From positions 1-35,889 of the forward strand of contig DVLI01000014.1 of assembly GCA_018715595.1 (NCBI GenBank): a stretch of 35,889 nt of DNA, in the 5' to 3' direction. Within the stretch, counting starts at the first letter, position 1. Every line of letters begins with the position of its first letter. Under the pieces are notes generated by a model. It saw only the letters and a list, made by a program, of their open reading frames with translations. It made no database searches and had not been told where the DNA came from. Below, in pieces: positions 8,060 to 16,622 of this stretch. This stretch comes from Candidatus Caccoplasma merdavium. GTDB lineage: Bacteria; Bacteroidota; Bacteroidia; Bacteroidales; UBA11471. The translations under genes were made by a program, and so were the position numbers.

Positions 8060-11000
8060 ATGAAAAAAACGACCCTGCGACATATTGCCTGCACCCTGCT
8101 GTGCAGCCTGCTGCCATTCACCGGTGAGGCACAAAAAGCCGTCCGCATCGAACAACCCGCCTACACCTTCGACCGCGCCCAACAAATGTTCAACGAAGGG
8201 AACTACGCCGGTTGCATCGACCTCATGACAGAATACCGCAAAGGAGCCACCCGCACCATCGACAAGGCCAAGGCCGACTTCCTGATAGCCGCTTCGTCCT
8301 ATGCCGCCAAGGAGCCGAACGCCCTCGTCCTCATCGAGAATTACCTCGCCCGGCACCCCAAGACCCCGCACAGCGCCGAAGCCCAACTCCTGCGGGGACA
8401 TTGCTACTTCGACCGCGGCGACGACGACAAGGCACTCGAAATATACCAGTCCATCGACCTCGACAAACTCGCACCCGAAGACCAGTCCGACCTGCTGCTG
8501 CACCTCGGCTGCACCTACATCGAACAGGGTGAGACCGACAAAGCCGCCCCTTGCTTCGCCGCCATCATCGAGGTAGGAGGCCCGCACCAGAAAGCCGCCC
8601 TCTACCACGACGCCCACCGCCGATACCTCGAAGGCGAATACGCCGGCGCCGAGAGCGAACTCACCCCCATTATCGACGACAAGACATTTGCCCGCCCGGC
8701 CACGGCACTGCTTGCCCAATGCCGCTTCGCCAAAGAGAAATACCCCGAAGCCATCGAAACGGCTGGCCAATACATGGAACGCTATCCCGCCGACTCGACC
8801 TACTACGAGATGGAACGCATTCTCGGCGAGAGCTACTACCGCTCGGGCGACAACGCACAAGCCATCAAATACCTCTCGGGCTACACCACCTATTGCGCCA
8901 TGTCGCAACGCAGCAGCCACTATGCCTTGGGCATGGCCTACTACCAAACGGGAAAATACCTCGAAGCCATCGACCAACTGGGACACGTCACCACCCAAAA
9001 CGACGCCTTGGCACAAAGCGCCTACCTCTTCATCGGGCAGAGCTACCTGCGGCTCAACGACCCCACCAACGCCCGGCTGGCCTTCGAGATGGCCTCACGC
9101 TACGACTACGACCCGCAGGTGCAGGAGGCAGCCCTCTACAACTACGCCCTCACGCTGCACGCCGCCACCTTCTCGCCCTTTGCCGAGTCGGTCACCGTCT
9201 TTGAGAAATTCCTCAACCTCTTCCCCCGGTCGCGCCATGCCGACACCATCAACGACTACCTCGTCGACGTCTACATGACCACCCGCAACTACGAGAGCGC
9301 CCTCAACTCCATCAACAAGATACAGCACCCCACCGCCAAAATCTACACCGCCAAACAACGTATCCTCTACCGGCTGGGAACCGAACGCTTCGCCAACAAC
9401 GACCTGAAAAAAGCGGCCGACTACTTCACCCAGGCCACCCTCCTCGGCAACTATGACCGGGAAGCCAAGGCCGATGCCTATCTGTGGCTCGCCGAGTGCC
9501 TCTACCGCGAAGGAAATTATGCCGAAGCCGTGAAAAACGACCGCCTCTACCTGCAAACCACCGCCACGGCCGACCCGCTGGCCTACTACAACCTCGGGTA
9601 CGGCTACTTCAAGCAGCACGACTTCGGCGAGGCGCAGACCCAGTTTGCCCACTATATCAAGACCGAGACCCCCAACGACGCCCACCTCCCGCGCATCGCC
9701 GACGCCTGCACCCGACTGGCCGACTGCCTCTACGGGCAGCGCCGCTTTGCCGATGCCGGCTCAGCCTATGACAAGGCCGTCGCCCTCTACCCGGCAACAG
9801 GCGACTATGCCCTCTTCCAGAAAGGATTCATGGCCGGCCTGCAAAAAAAATACGCCGAAAAGACGGCCATCATGCAAGAATTGCGGCAAAGCTACCCGCA
9901 GTCGGACTATGTCGATGACGCCTGGCTCGAAGAGGGCTTGGCCCATGTCGTCCTCCAAGACGGGAAAGCCGCAGCCTGCTTCACCGCCCTGCTCGAAAAA
10001 TATCCCGACCAGGAGACCGCCCGCAAAGCCGGCGTGCAACTGGGCATGTTCTACTACAACAGCCAGCAACCCCAGAAAGCCATCGCCACCTACAAAAGCG
10101 TCATCGCCGACTATCCCGGCACCGAAGAGGCACACATCGCCCTCCAAGACCTCAAAGCCGTGTATGTGGCACAGAACGACGTCGACACCTACGCCGCCTA
10201 CCTGAAAACCCTCGGCGGAAACGTCTCGACCGAAATATCGGAACTCGACTCCCTCTCGTTCCTCACCGCCGAACGCGCCTTCCTCAAAACCCCCAACGCC
10301 GCCTCGGCCACGCAACTCGAAAACTATCTCAAAAAATATCCCAAAGGCGCCTACACCCTGCCCACCCACAACTACCTGGGACTCTACTATTACGACAAGA
10401 AAGCCTACGACAAAGCCCGCAAGAAGTTCCAAGCCGTGCTCAAAGTGCCCAACAACCCCTACACCGAAGAGGCCCTTGCCCGGCTGGCCGACATACAGGA
10501 AAAAACCAAGGAATACCCCGAAGCCTATGTCAGCTACCAGAAACTCGAACGCATCGCCAAGAACAAGGAGAGTCGACAGAACGCCCGCCTCGGCATGCTG
10601 CGCAACGCCGTGCAGCTGGGCGACAACAACGCCGTGATAGAAGTATCGGCACGCCTGCTGGCCGACCCCACCCTCTCGCCCGAACACGTCGCCACCGCCC
10701 GCTCGGCGCGCGCCAAGAGCTTCATCGCACGGGGCGACTCGGCACAAGCCGCCGGCGAATGGGAAAAACTCGCCGAAGACCCCCGCACCGAGACCGGAGC
10801 CCAATCGGCCTACCTCCTGGCCCAATACTACCATGACAAAGGCGACGACACCCAGGCCGAAGCCGTCGTCAACCAACTGCTCGAAAACGGCACCTCGCAC
10901 CAGTACTGGTTGGCCCGCAGCTTCATCGTGCTGGCCGATGTCTATGCCCGCCGGGGCGACACCTTCAAAGCACGCCAATACCTGCTGAGCCTGCAAAACA

Positions 11001-11083
11001 ACTACACCGCCGATGACGACATCAAAGAACGGGTCGCCGTCCGCCTCGAAAAACTTGAAACCACAAACACCGACGCCCAATGA
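8060..11083 (+). CDS. Long secreted tetratricopeptide-repeat protein
   Basis: A signal peptide (MKKTTLRHIACTLLCSLLPF, cleavage probably after GEA-Q) precedes about 980 residues made almost entirely of TPR/Sel1-like helical hairpins. Examples are YTFDRAQQMFNEGNYAGCIDL, LLRGHCYFDRGDDDKALEIY, ALGMAYYQTGKYLEAIDQL and ALYNYALTLHA. I can pick out more than a dozen repeats over the whole length. No catalytic domain is visible, so a periplasmic or outer-membrane-associated scaffold is likely. The start at 8060 is preferred because it gives a clean signal peptide and lies after the -7 element at 8034-8041. Its stop overlaps the start of the barrel gene (ATGA at 11080-11083). This coupling suggests the two proteins form one complex. 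Specific function unknown. Confidence 0.85.
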   Translation: MKKTTLRHIACTLLCSLLPFTGEAQKAVRIEQPAYTFDRAQQMFNEGNYAGCIDLMTEYRKGATRTIDKAKADFLIAASSYAAKEPNALVLIENYLARHPKTPHSAEAQLLRGHCYFDRGDDDKALEIYQSIDLDKLAPEDQSDLLLHLGCTYIEQGETDKAAPCFAAIIEVGGPHQKAALYHDAHRRYLEGEYAGAESELTPIIDDKTFARPATALLAQCRFAKEKYPEAIETAGQYMERYPADSTYYEMERILGESYYRSGDNAQAIKYLSGYTTYCAMSQRSSHYALGMAYYQTGKYLEAIDQLGHVTTQNDALAQSAYLFIGQSYLRLNDPTNARLAFEMASRYDYDPQVQEAALYNYALTLHAATFSPFAESVTVFEKFLNLFPRSRHADTINDYLVDVYMTTRNYESALNSINKIQHPTAKIYTAKQRILYRLGTERFANNDLKKAADYFTQATLLGNYDREAKADAYLWLAECLYREGNYAEAVKNDRLYLQTTATADPLAYYNLGYGYFKQHDFGEAQTQFAHYIKTETPNDAHLPRIADACTRLADCLYGQRRFADAGSAYDKAVALYPATGDYALFQKGFMAGLQKKYAEKTAIMQELRQSYPQSDYVDDAWLEEGLAHVVLQDGKAAACFTALLEKYPDQETARKAGVQLGMFYYNSQQPQKAIATYKSVIADYPGTEEAHIALQDLKAVYVAQNDVDTYAAYLKTLGGNVSTEISELDSLSFLTAERAFLKTPNAASATQLENYLKKYPKGAYTLPTHNYLGLYYYDKKAYDKARKKFQAVLKVPNNPYTEEALARLADIQEKTKEYPEAYVSYQKLERIAKNKESRQNARLGMLRNAVQLGDNNAVIEVSARLLADPTLSPEHVATARSARAKSFIARGDSAQAAGEWEKLAEDPRTETGAQSAYLLAQYYHDKGDDTQAEAVVNQLLENGTSHQYWLARSFIVLADVYARRGDTFKARQYLLSLQNNYTADDDIKERVAVRLEKLETTNTDAQ

Positions 11084-12807
11084 AAACCCACTATATCACC
11101 CCCCTGCTCCTGGCCCTGCCCCTCCTCGGCGCAACCGCCCAGACCTCCAATAAATCATCGCTCCAACGCGCCGTAACCATCGAAAAGGAGTTTACCCCCA
11201 TCGTGCAAGACGCCTCGAAAATCAACGTCATGCCCGAGATGGAAGTGTCGGCCTCGGAACGTCCCGACATCAAATACACCGAGTGGAAAAGCGCCCGCGA
11301 CGAAGCACCCACCCTCGACACGCTCGCGGCCGGAAAAGGAGGCGTCGAAGCCCCCGACCGCCAAAGGGGATATGCCCGGATAGAGATGGGCAACTACCTC
11401 AACATCAATGCCAACGCCGGCGTTCGTATCATCGACAAGTCGCGAGACCAACTGCTCTTGTGGTATCGGCACAACTCGACCAACGGCACCCTCTCTTACC
11501 TCACCGACAACGAAAAGACCCACCAGCGCCGCAACGACAACAAACTGCATCTGGCCTATACCCACACCTTCGACCGCGCCACCTGGAACACATCGGCCTA
11601 CTACCGCTACAACGGGTTCAACTACTACGGCATGCCCCTCTACGACGTCGATAAAAACCGACTCACGGGGCTCAGCACCACCACCGACCAGCAGACCGTG
11701 CAACACTACGGCATCGACACCCGCATCACCTCGAAACCCAACCGCCACATCAACTACACCGCCGAGATAAGCTACCGGGGCTACAACAGCGACCTGGGAC
11801 TCTTCTACGGACAGCGCGGCGTGCTCGAAAACCACCTCTCCACCCGCATCGACGGCAACGCGCCCCTCGGCAAGCACTACAACATAGGCGTCGCCGTGGG
11901 CATGGACAACCTCATCTACAACCGCACCGCGAGAGAAAACTACACCGTGCTGCACGCCAACCCCTATTTCGGCATCGAAAAAGAGCACCTGAAATTCAAG
12001 GCCGGCGTGCTCATCGACCTGTCGATTCACGACAACACCATCTTCCGCATCGCCCCCGACGTGCAGCTGGAATGGGAATTTGAGAAACTCTGGTTCCTCT
12101 ACTCCCGGCTCACCGGAGGCAAGACCCTCAACACCTGGGAAAAGATGAGCGCCATCACCGCCTATGTCGACCCCAGCAGCCCGATGAACAATACCTACAC
12201 GCCGGCCGATTTCACCGTGGGGTTGCGCACCGCCACCTTCAAGCAGCTGCACTTCACCCTCTACGGCGGCATCAAGTACAGCATCGACGCCCTCTTCGAC
12301 TACCGCTGGCAATACATCGAGGCCACCGGCACCAGCGGTCGCCTCACCCGCCCCGTCGTCAGCTTCTACGCCGCCGACGCCTATGCCTGGAAAGCCGGCT
12401 TCGAGATACAATACAACCCGCGGGACTTCTTCCACGCCCACCTCGTTTGGGAACACAACGAGTGGCGCAACAAAGCCGGGAAACAACGCATACTCTCGGC
12501 TCAACCCCGCAACGAGTGGAAAGCCGGCGTAACGGTGGTGCCCATTCGCCCGCTCGACATCTCGGCCGACCTCTACTTTGCCGACGGCCTCGGATACCGC
12601 AACCGCGTAGAGGGCATGGTCGACTATCCCTCGTCGGGAAACCTGCCCAACATCGTCACCCTCAACCTCGGCGCCATCTACCGCCTCAACAAGCACATAC
12701 ACTTCTCGGCACAGTTCAACAACCTGCTCTCAAAACGCACCGACCTCTATTACGGAATGCCGGCACAACGCTTCCATTTCCTCTTGGGAGCAGGTGTCGT
12801 TTTCTGA
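11080..12807 (+). CDS. Outer-membrane beta-barrel protein partnered with the TPR protein (TonB-receptor-like barrel, no plug)
   Basis: The product has 575 residues, with signal peptide MKTHYITPLLLALPLLGATAQ. A linker follows, including VTIEKEFTPIVQDASKIN and a proline/acid-rich stretch. From about residue 105 there are repeated amphipathic beta-strands rich in aromatic residues (GYARIEMGNYLNINANAGVR, LLLWYRHNSTNGTLSY and so on). The last residues are GAGVVF with a terminal Phe, the usual signal for barrel assembly by the BAM machinery. Automatic pipelines often call such proteins TonB-dependent receptors. I see no plug domain and no TonB box, so import through TonB is not supported. It is translationally coupled to the TPR gene and probably the membrane half of the same machine. 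No clear terminator follows. Confidence 0.8.
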   Translation: MKTHYITPLLLALPLLGATAQTSNKSSLQRAVTIEKEFTPIVQDASKINVMPEMEVSASERPDIKYTEWKSARDEAPTLDTLAAGKGGVEAPDRQRGYARIEMGNYLNINANAGVRIIDKSRDQLLLWYRHNSTNGTLSYLTDNEKTHQRRNDNKLHLAYTHTFDRATWNTSAYYRYNGFNYYGMPLYDVDKNRLTGLSTTTDQQTVQHYGIDTRITSKPNRHINYTAEISYRGYNSDLGLFYGQRGVLENHLSTRIDGNAPLGKHYNIGVAVGMDNLIYNRTARENYTVLHANPYFGIEKEHLKFKAGVLIDLSIHDNTIFRIAPDVQLEWEFEKLWFLYSRLTGGKTLNTWEKMSAITAYVDPSSPMNNTYTPADFTVGLRTATFKQLHFTLYGGIKYSIDALFDYRWQYIEATGTSGRLTRPVVSFYAADAYAWKAGFEIQYNPRDFFHAHLVWEHNEWRNKAGKQRILSAQPRNEWKAGVTVVPIRPLDISADLYFADGLGYRNRVEGMVDYPSSGNLPNIVTLNLGAIYRLNKHIHFSAQFNNLLSKRTDLYYGMPAQRFHFLLGAGVVF

Positions 12808-12869
12808 GATTTTAGAACCATAAAAAAAATTTTAACGACAAAATAGCTGACTGTCAATCGCTTTTTTTC

Positions 12870-12877
12870 TACTTTTG
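12870..12877 (+). promoter_or_regulatory. -7 element of topA
   Basis: TACTTTTG matches TAnnTTTG and lies 28 bp before the topA ATG. Position -33 has CTG (12847-12849) instead of TTG, 20 bp upstream. Confidence 0.6.
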
Positions 12878-12905
12878 CAGGCGAAAATAAAAGAAGCGAC
12901 AGAAA

Positions 12906-15251
12906 ATGCCGAAGAATTTAGTCATTGTAGAGTCTCCTGCCAAGGCAAAAACGATTGAAAAATTTTTAGGAAAAGACTATAAGGTCCTATCGAGTTACGG
13001 CCATATCCGAGACCTGAAAAAGAAAGATTTCAGCGTCGACGTAAACCACGACTTCACCCCCATATACGAAATCCCCTCCGACAAGAAGCACCTCGTCGAA
13101 ACCCTCAAAGCCGAAGCCGCCAAAGCCGACATGGTGTGGCTCGCTTCCGATGAAGACCGCGAAGGAGAAGCCATCGCCTGGCACCTCTACGAGGTACTCG
13201 GGCTCAACCCCGAAAAGACCCGGCGCATCGTCTTCCACGAAATCACCAAAAGCGCCATACTCAACGCCATCGAGCACCCCCGCAACATCGACATCGACCG
13301 CGTCAACGCCCAGCAGGCCCGCCGCGTGCTCGACCGCATCGTGGGCTTCGAGCTCTCGCCCGTGCTGTGGAAAAAGGTGAAACCCGCCCTCTCGGCCGGC
13401 CGCGTGCAATCGGTCGCCGTGCGCCTCATCGTCGAGCGCGAGAAAGAGATAGAGCAGTTCCGCAGCGAAGCCGCCTACCGCGTGGTAGCCACCTTCGCCG
13501 TAGCCACACCGGAGGGAGAATCCGTCGAGATGAAAGCCGAGCTCAACACCCGACTCAAAACCAAAGAAGAGGCCCTCGCCCTGCTCGAAGCCTGCCGCGA
13601 CGCCCGCTTCACCATCGAAGAGGTGCAGGTAAAGCCCGCCCGCAAATCGCCCGCCGCCCCCTTCACCACCTCGACCCTGCAACAGGAAGCCTCGCGCAAA
13701 CTGGGGCTCTCGGTGGCACAGACCATGATTATCGCCCAGCGCCTCTACGAGTCGGGATTCATCACCTACATGCGTACCGACTCGGTCAACCTCTCGACCC
13801 TCGCCCTGGGGACCTCCAAAAACGAGATTCTCAACAACTGGGGCGAAGCCTACCTCCACACGCGCAACTATCACACCAAGACCAAAGGCGCCCAAGAAGC
13901 CCACGAGGCCATACGCCCCACCTACATCGACCACCACGACATCGAAGGGTCGGCACAGGAAAAACGGCTCTACGAGCTCATTTGGAAACGCACCATCGCC
14001 TCCCAGATGAGCGACGCCGAGATAGAAAAGACCACTGCCGTCATCGACATCTCGGGGCGCAAGGAGAAATTCATCGCCACGGGCGAAGTACTGAAATTCG
14101 ACGGTTTCCTGCGCGTCTACAACGAGTCGACCGACGACGAAAGCGAGAACGGCGAAGGCAACGGCAAAATGCTGCCGCCCCTCTCGACCGGAGCCACCCT
14201 GCCGGCTCTCACCGTCGAAGCGACCGAACGCTTCACCCAACGGCCGCCCCGCTACACCGAAGCCTCGCTCGTGCGCAAACTCGAAGAGCTGGGCATCGGC
14301 CGCCCCTCGACCTACGCCCCCACCATATCGACCATACAGCAACGCGAATATGTGGAACGCGGCGACCGTCCCGGTACCGAACGCGCCTACAACACGCTCA
14401 CCCTCTCGCTCAAAAGCGGGAAAATCACCGATAAGGAAAAGACCGAAATCGTCGGAGCGGAAAAAGGCAAACTGTTGCCCACCGACATCGGTATCGTCGT
14501 CAACGACTTCCTCACCGAGCATTTCCCCGACATACTCAACTACAACTTCACGGCACAGGTCGAAAGCAAGTTCGACGAAGTGGCCGAGGGCAAAATCGAG
14601 TGGAACAAATCAATCGACGACTTCTACAAACTCTTCCACCCCGTGGTCGAAGAAGCCCTCTCGCTGCGACTCGAACACCGCGTGGGCGAACGCCAACTCG
14701 GTACCGACCCCAAAAGCGGACGCCCCGTATCGGTGAAGATAGGCCGCTTCGGCCCCCTCGTGCAAATCGGGCTCCCCGAAGACAAGGAAAAACCCCTCTT
14801 CGCCTCGCTGCAAAAGGGCCAATCGATCAACACCATCACCCTCGACGAGGCTCTCAAACTCTTTGACCTGCCCCGCACGCTGGGCGAGTACGAAGGCCAA
14901 ACCATCACCGTGTCGACCGGCCGCTTCGGCCCCTACGTCCGCCACAACGGCAAATATGTATCGCTGCCCAAAGAGTACGCGCCGCAGACCGTCACCTACG
15001 ACGAAGCCGTGGCCCTCATCGAGAAAAAACGCGAAGAAGAGAAAAACCGCCTCATCAAGAGTTTCCCCGAAAACAGCGACCTCGAAATCCTCAACGGCCG
15101 CTTCGGCCCCTACATCGCCTACAAGGGCAAGAACTACAAGATACCCAAAGGCACCCAGCCCGAAGGACTGTCGAGCGACGACTGCCTGAAAATCATCGAG
15201 AGCGACAGCCAGCCCAAAGCCAAACCCCGCCGGGCGCCCCGCAAGAAATAA
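12906..15251 (+). CDS. topA: DNA topoisomerase I (type IA)
   Basis: This enzyme relaxes negative supercoils by single-strand passage. The 781 residues begin with a TOPRIM domain: LVIVESPAKAKTIEKFLG holds catalytic E9, and DEDREGEAIAWHL holds the acidic triad region D82/D84 and REGE. The active-site tyrosine is Y288 in SGFITYMRTDSVN, which forms the 5'-phosphotyrosine link. The core continues through EAHEAIRPT and the conserved LGIGRPSTYAPTI stretch. Instead of E. coli-type zinc fingers, the C terminus carries repeated units of the form GRFGP-YV--GKY-SLPK (about residues 605, 675 and 725). These are the topoisomerase C-terminal repeats common in Bacteroidetes. It ends in a basic tail. It is monocistronic, with its own -7 element, and is closed by the hairpin at 15299-15326. 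Confidence 0.98.
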   Translation: MPKNLVIVESPAKAKTIEKFLGKDYKVLSSYGHIRDLKKKDFSVDVNHDFTPIYEIPSDKKHLVETLKAEAAKADMVWLASDEDREGEAIAWHLYEVLGLNPEKTRRIVFHEITKSAILNAIEHPRNIDIDRVNAQQARRVLDRIVGFELSPVLWKKVKPALSAGRVQSVAVRLIVEREKEIEQFRSEAAYRVVATFAVATPEGESVEMKAELNTRLKTKEEALALLEACRDARFTIEEVQVKPARKSPAAPFTTSTLQQEASRKLGLSVAQTMIIAQRLYESGFITYMRTDSVNLSTLALGTSKNEILNNWGEAYLHTRNYHTKTKGAQEAHEAIRPTYIDHHDIEGSAQEKRLYELIWKRTIASQMSDAEIEKTTAVIDISGRKEKFIATGEVLKFDGFLRVYNESTDDESENGEGNGKMLPPLSTGATLPALTVEATERFTQRPPRYTEASLVRKLEELGIGRPSTYAPTISTIQQREYVERGDRPGTERAYNTLTLSLKSGKITDKEKTEIVGAEKGKLLPTDIGIVVNDFLTEHFPDILNYNFTAQVESKFDEVAEGKIEWNKSIDDFYKLFHPVVEEALSLRLEHRVGERQLGTDPKSGRPVSVKIGRFGPLVQIGLPEDKEKPLFASLQKGQSINTITLDEALKLFDLPRTLGEYEGQTITVSTGRFGPYVRHNGKYVSLPKEYAPQTVTYDEAVALIEKKREEEKNRLIKSFPENSDLEILNGRFGPYIAYKGKNYKIPKGTQPEGLSSDDCLKIIESDSQPKAKPRRAPRKK

Positions 15252-15298
15252 GAGACAAGGGTGGGAGGGAAGCTCCCGCCACAAGGCCACGATAGAAG

Positions 15299-15330
15299 AA
15301 AGGCATCGGATTTTTCCGATGCCTTTCTTA
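15299..15330. terminator. Bidirectional terminator between topA and dusB
   Basis: Perfect 12-bp stem (15299-15310 with 15315-15326) and a TTTT loop. The arms begin AAAGG and end CCTTT, giving pyrimidine-rich tails in both directions. It lies between the convergent topA and dusB genes. Confidence 0.8.
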
Positions 15331-15393
15331 TTATGTCCCTAAACGAAGAAAAGAGCGTAAAAAGATAGAGCCGGAGAGGGGCTGAGAGCCTAA

Positions 15394-16386
15394 TTACGGC
15401 TCGGGCTGCGAGAGCAGCAGCTCCTCCACGCGGTCGAGAATAGGGTAGAGGTCGGCCAGCGTCTCGGCCCGCAACATGGCAATGCGTGTCTCGCGGAAGT
15501 GGGGGATACCCTTGAAAAGCGGAGTGGCCGCCAGGTGGCGCCGTATGTGCAGAATGCCGCGACGCTCGTCGAGCCGCGCGACGCTCTCGCGCAACTGGCG
15601 CCGCAAGACCTCCATCTTGGCACTCACCGGCAAGGGGGTGACGGAGCCCTCGCGCAGATACTGTTTCATCTCGTCGAAAATCCACGGCGCCCCTATCGAC
15701 GCCCGGCCCACCATCACGCCGTCGACCCCGTAGCGGTCGAACGCCTCGCGCGCTTTCTCGGGCGTGGTGATGTCGCCGTTGCCGATAATGGGAATCGTCA
15801 TGCGGGGATTCTCCTTCACCCGTCCGATGAGCGACCAGTCGGCCTCGCCCGTGTACATCTGGCTGCGGGTGCGGCCGTGAATGGCCAGGGCGGCAATGCC
15901 GCAATCCTGCAACTGCTCGGCCAGCTCCACGATGATGCGCGAGTCGTGGTCCCAGCCCAGGCGGGTCTTCACCGTCACGGGCAGCTTCACCGCCTGCACC
16001 ACCGCCCGGGTGATGGCCAGCAGCAGCGGCACGTTGCGCAACATGCCCGACCCGGCACCCTTGCCGGCCACCTTCTTCACCGGGCAACCGAAGTTGAGGT
16101 CGATGACATCGGGTCGCGCCGCCTCGCAGATGCGCGCCGCCTCAACCATCGAGTCGACGTCGCGGCCGTAAATCTGTATCGCCACCGGCCGTTCGGCCTC
16201 GGCAATGGAGAGCTTGGCCTGGGTCTTCCCCACGAAACGAATGAGGGCGTCGCTCGACACAAACTCGGTCGTCACCATGTCGGCGCCGAACTCCTTGCAC
16301 AGGAGGCGGAAGGGGCCATTGGTCACATCTTCCATCGGAGCGAGGAAGAGCGGGCGTTCACCCAAATCGATTGTCCCGATTTTCAT
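15394..16386 (-). CDS. dusB: tRNA-dihydrouridine synthase, DusB type
   Basis: This FMN enzyme reduces uridine to dihydrouridine in tRNA, usually D17 for DusB proteins. The 330 residues form a TIM barrel plus helical tRNA-binding domain. Visible hallmarks are APMEDVTNGPFR near the N terminus, VAIQIYGRD, and DLNFGCPVKKV with catalytic C101. The flavin phosphate-binding stretches GNGDITTPE and VDGVMVGRASIGAPW and the AIHGRTRSQMYTG loop are also present. Its ATG is at 16386 on the minus strand, with a -7 element 26 bp upstream (16413-16420). It stands alone and convergent to topA. The B subtype is inferred from length and motif wording, and another Dus class cannot be fully excluded. Confidence 0.93.
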   Translation of the reverse strand: MKIGTIDLGERPLFLAPMEDVTNGPFRLLCKEFGADMVTTEFVSSDALIRFVGKTQAKLSIAEAERPVAIQIYGRDVDSMVEAARICEAARPDVIDLNFGCPVKKVAGKGAGSGMLRNVPLLLAITRAVVQAVKLPVTVKTRLGWDHDSRIIVELAEQLQDCGIAALAIHGRTRSQMYTGEADWSLIGRVKENPRMTIPIIGNGDITTPEKAREAFDRYGVDGVMVGRASIGAPWIFDEMKQYLREGSVTPLPVSAKMEVLRRQLRESVARLDERRGILHIRRHLAATPLFKGIPHFRETRIAMLRAETLADLYPILDRVEELLLSQPEP

Positions 16387-16412
16387 GCTGTCACAAATTA
16401 GGAATTGAGCTG

Positions 16413-16420
16413 CAAAAATA
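16413..16420 (-). promoter_or_regulatory. -7 element of dusB
   Basis: On the minus strand, TATTTTTG matches TAnnTTTG, 26 bp upstream of the dusB ATG. No clear -33 TTG. Confidence 0.55.
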
Positions 16421-16570
16421 GCACATTTTCAGCACGGCGCCGCCGCTCCCCGCCGAAAAACGAAACCCGGGTTCCCCACGACACCCCGAACGGCCTCCCG
16501 GCCAAAACGCGAAAAGCGGCCGAAATCGTCGTAATGCGACGGTTTTTTATCACCATCTCTTTTTTTTTAT

Positions 16571-16578
16571 TACTTTTG
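16571..16578 (+). promoter_or_regulatory. -7 element of leuS
   Basis: TACTTTTG matches TAnnTTTG and lies 44 bp upstream of the leuS ATG, preceded by a T/A-rich run. No T-box-like leader or obvious attenuator fits in the short leader. Confidence 0.6.
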
Positions 16579-16622
16579 CAACGCTTAATAGGGTAAATTA
16601 CCGCCCCAAATCGAAAAAAACG

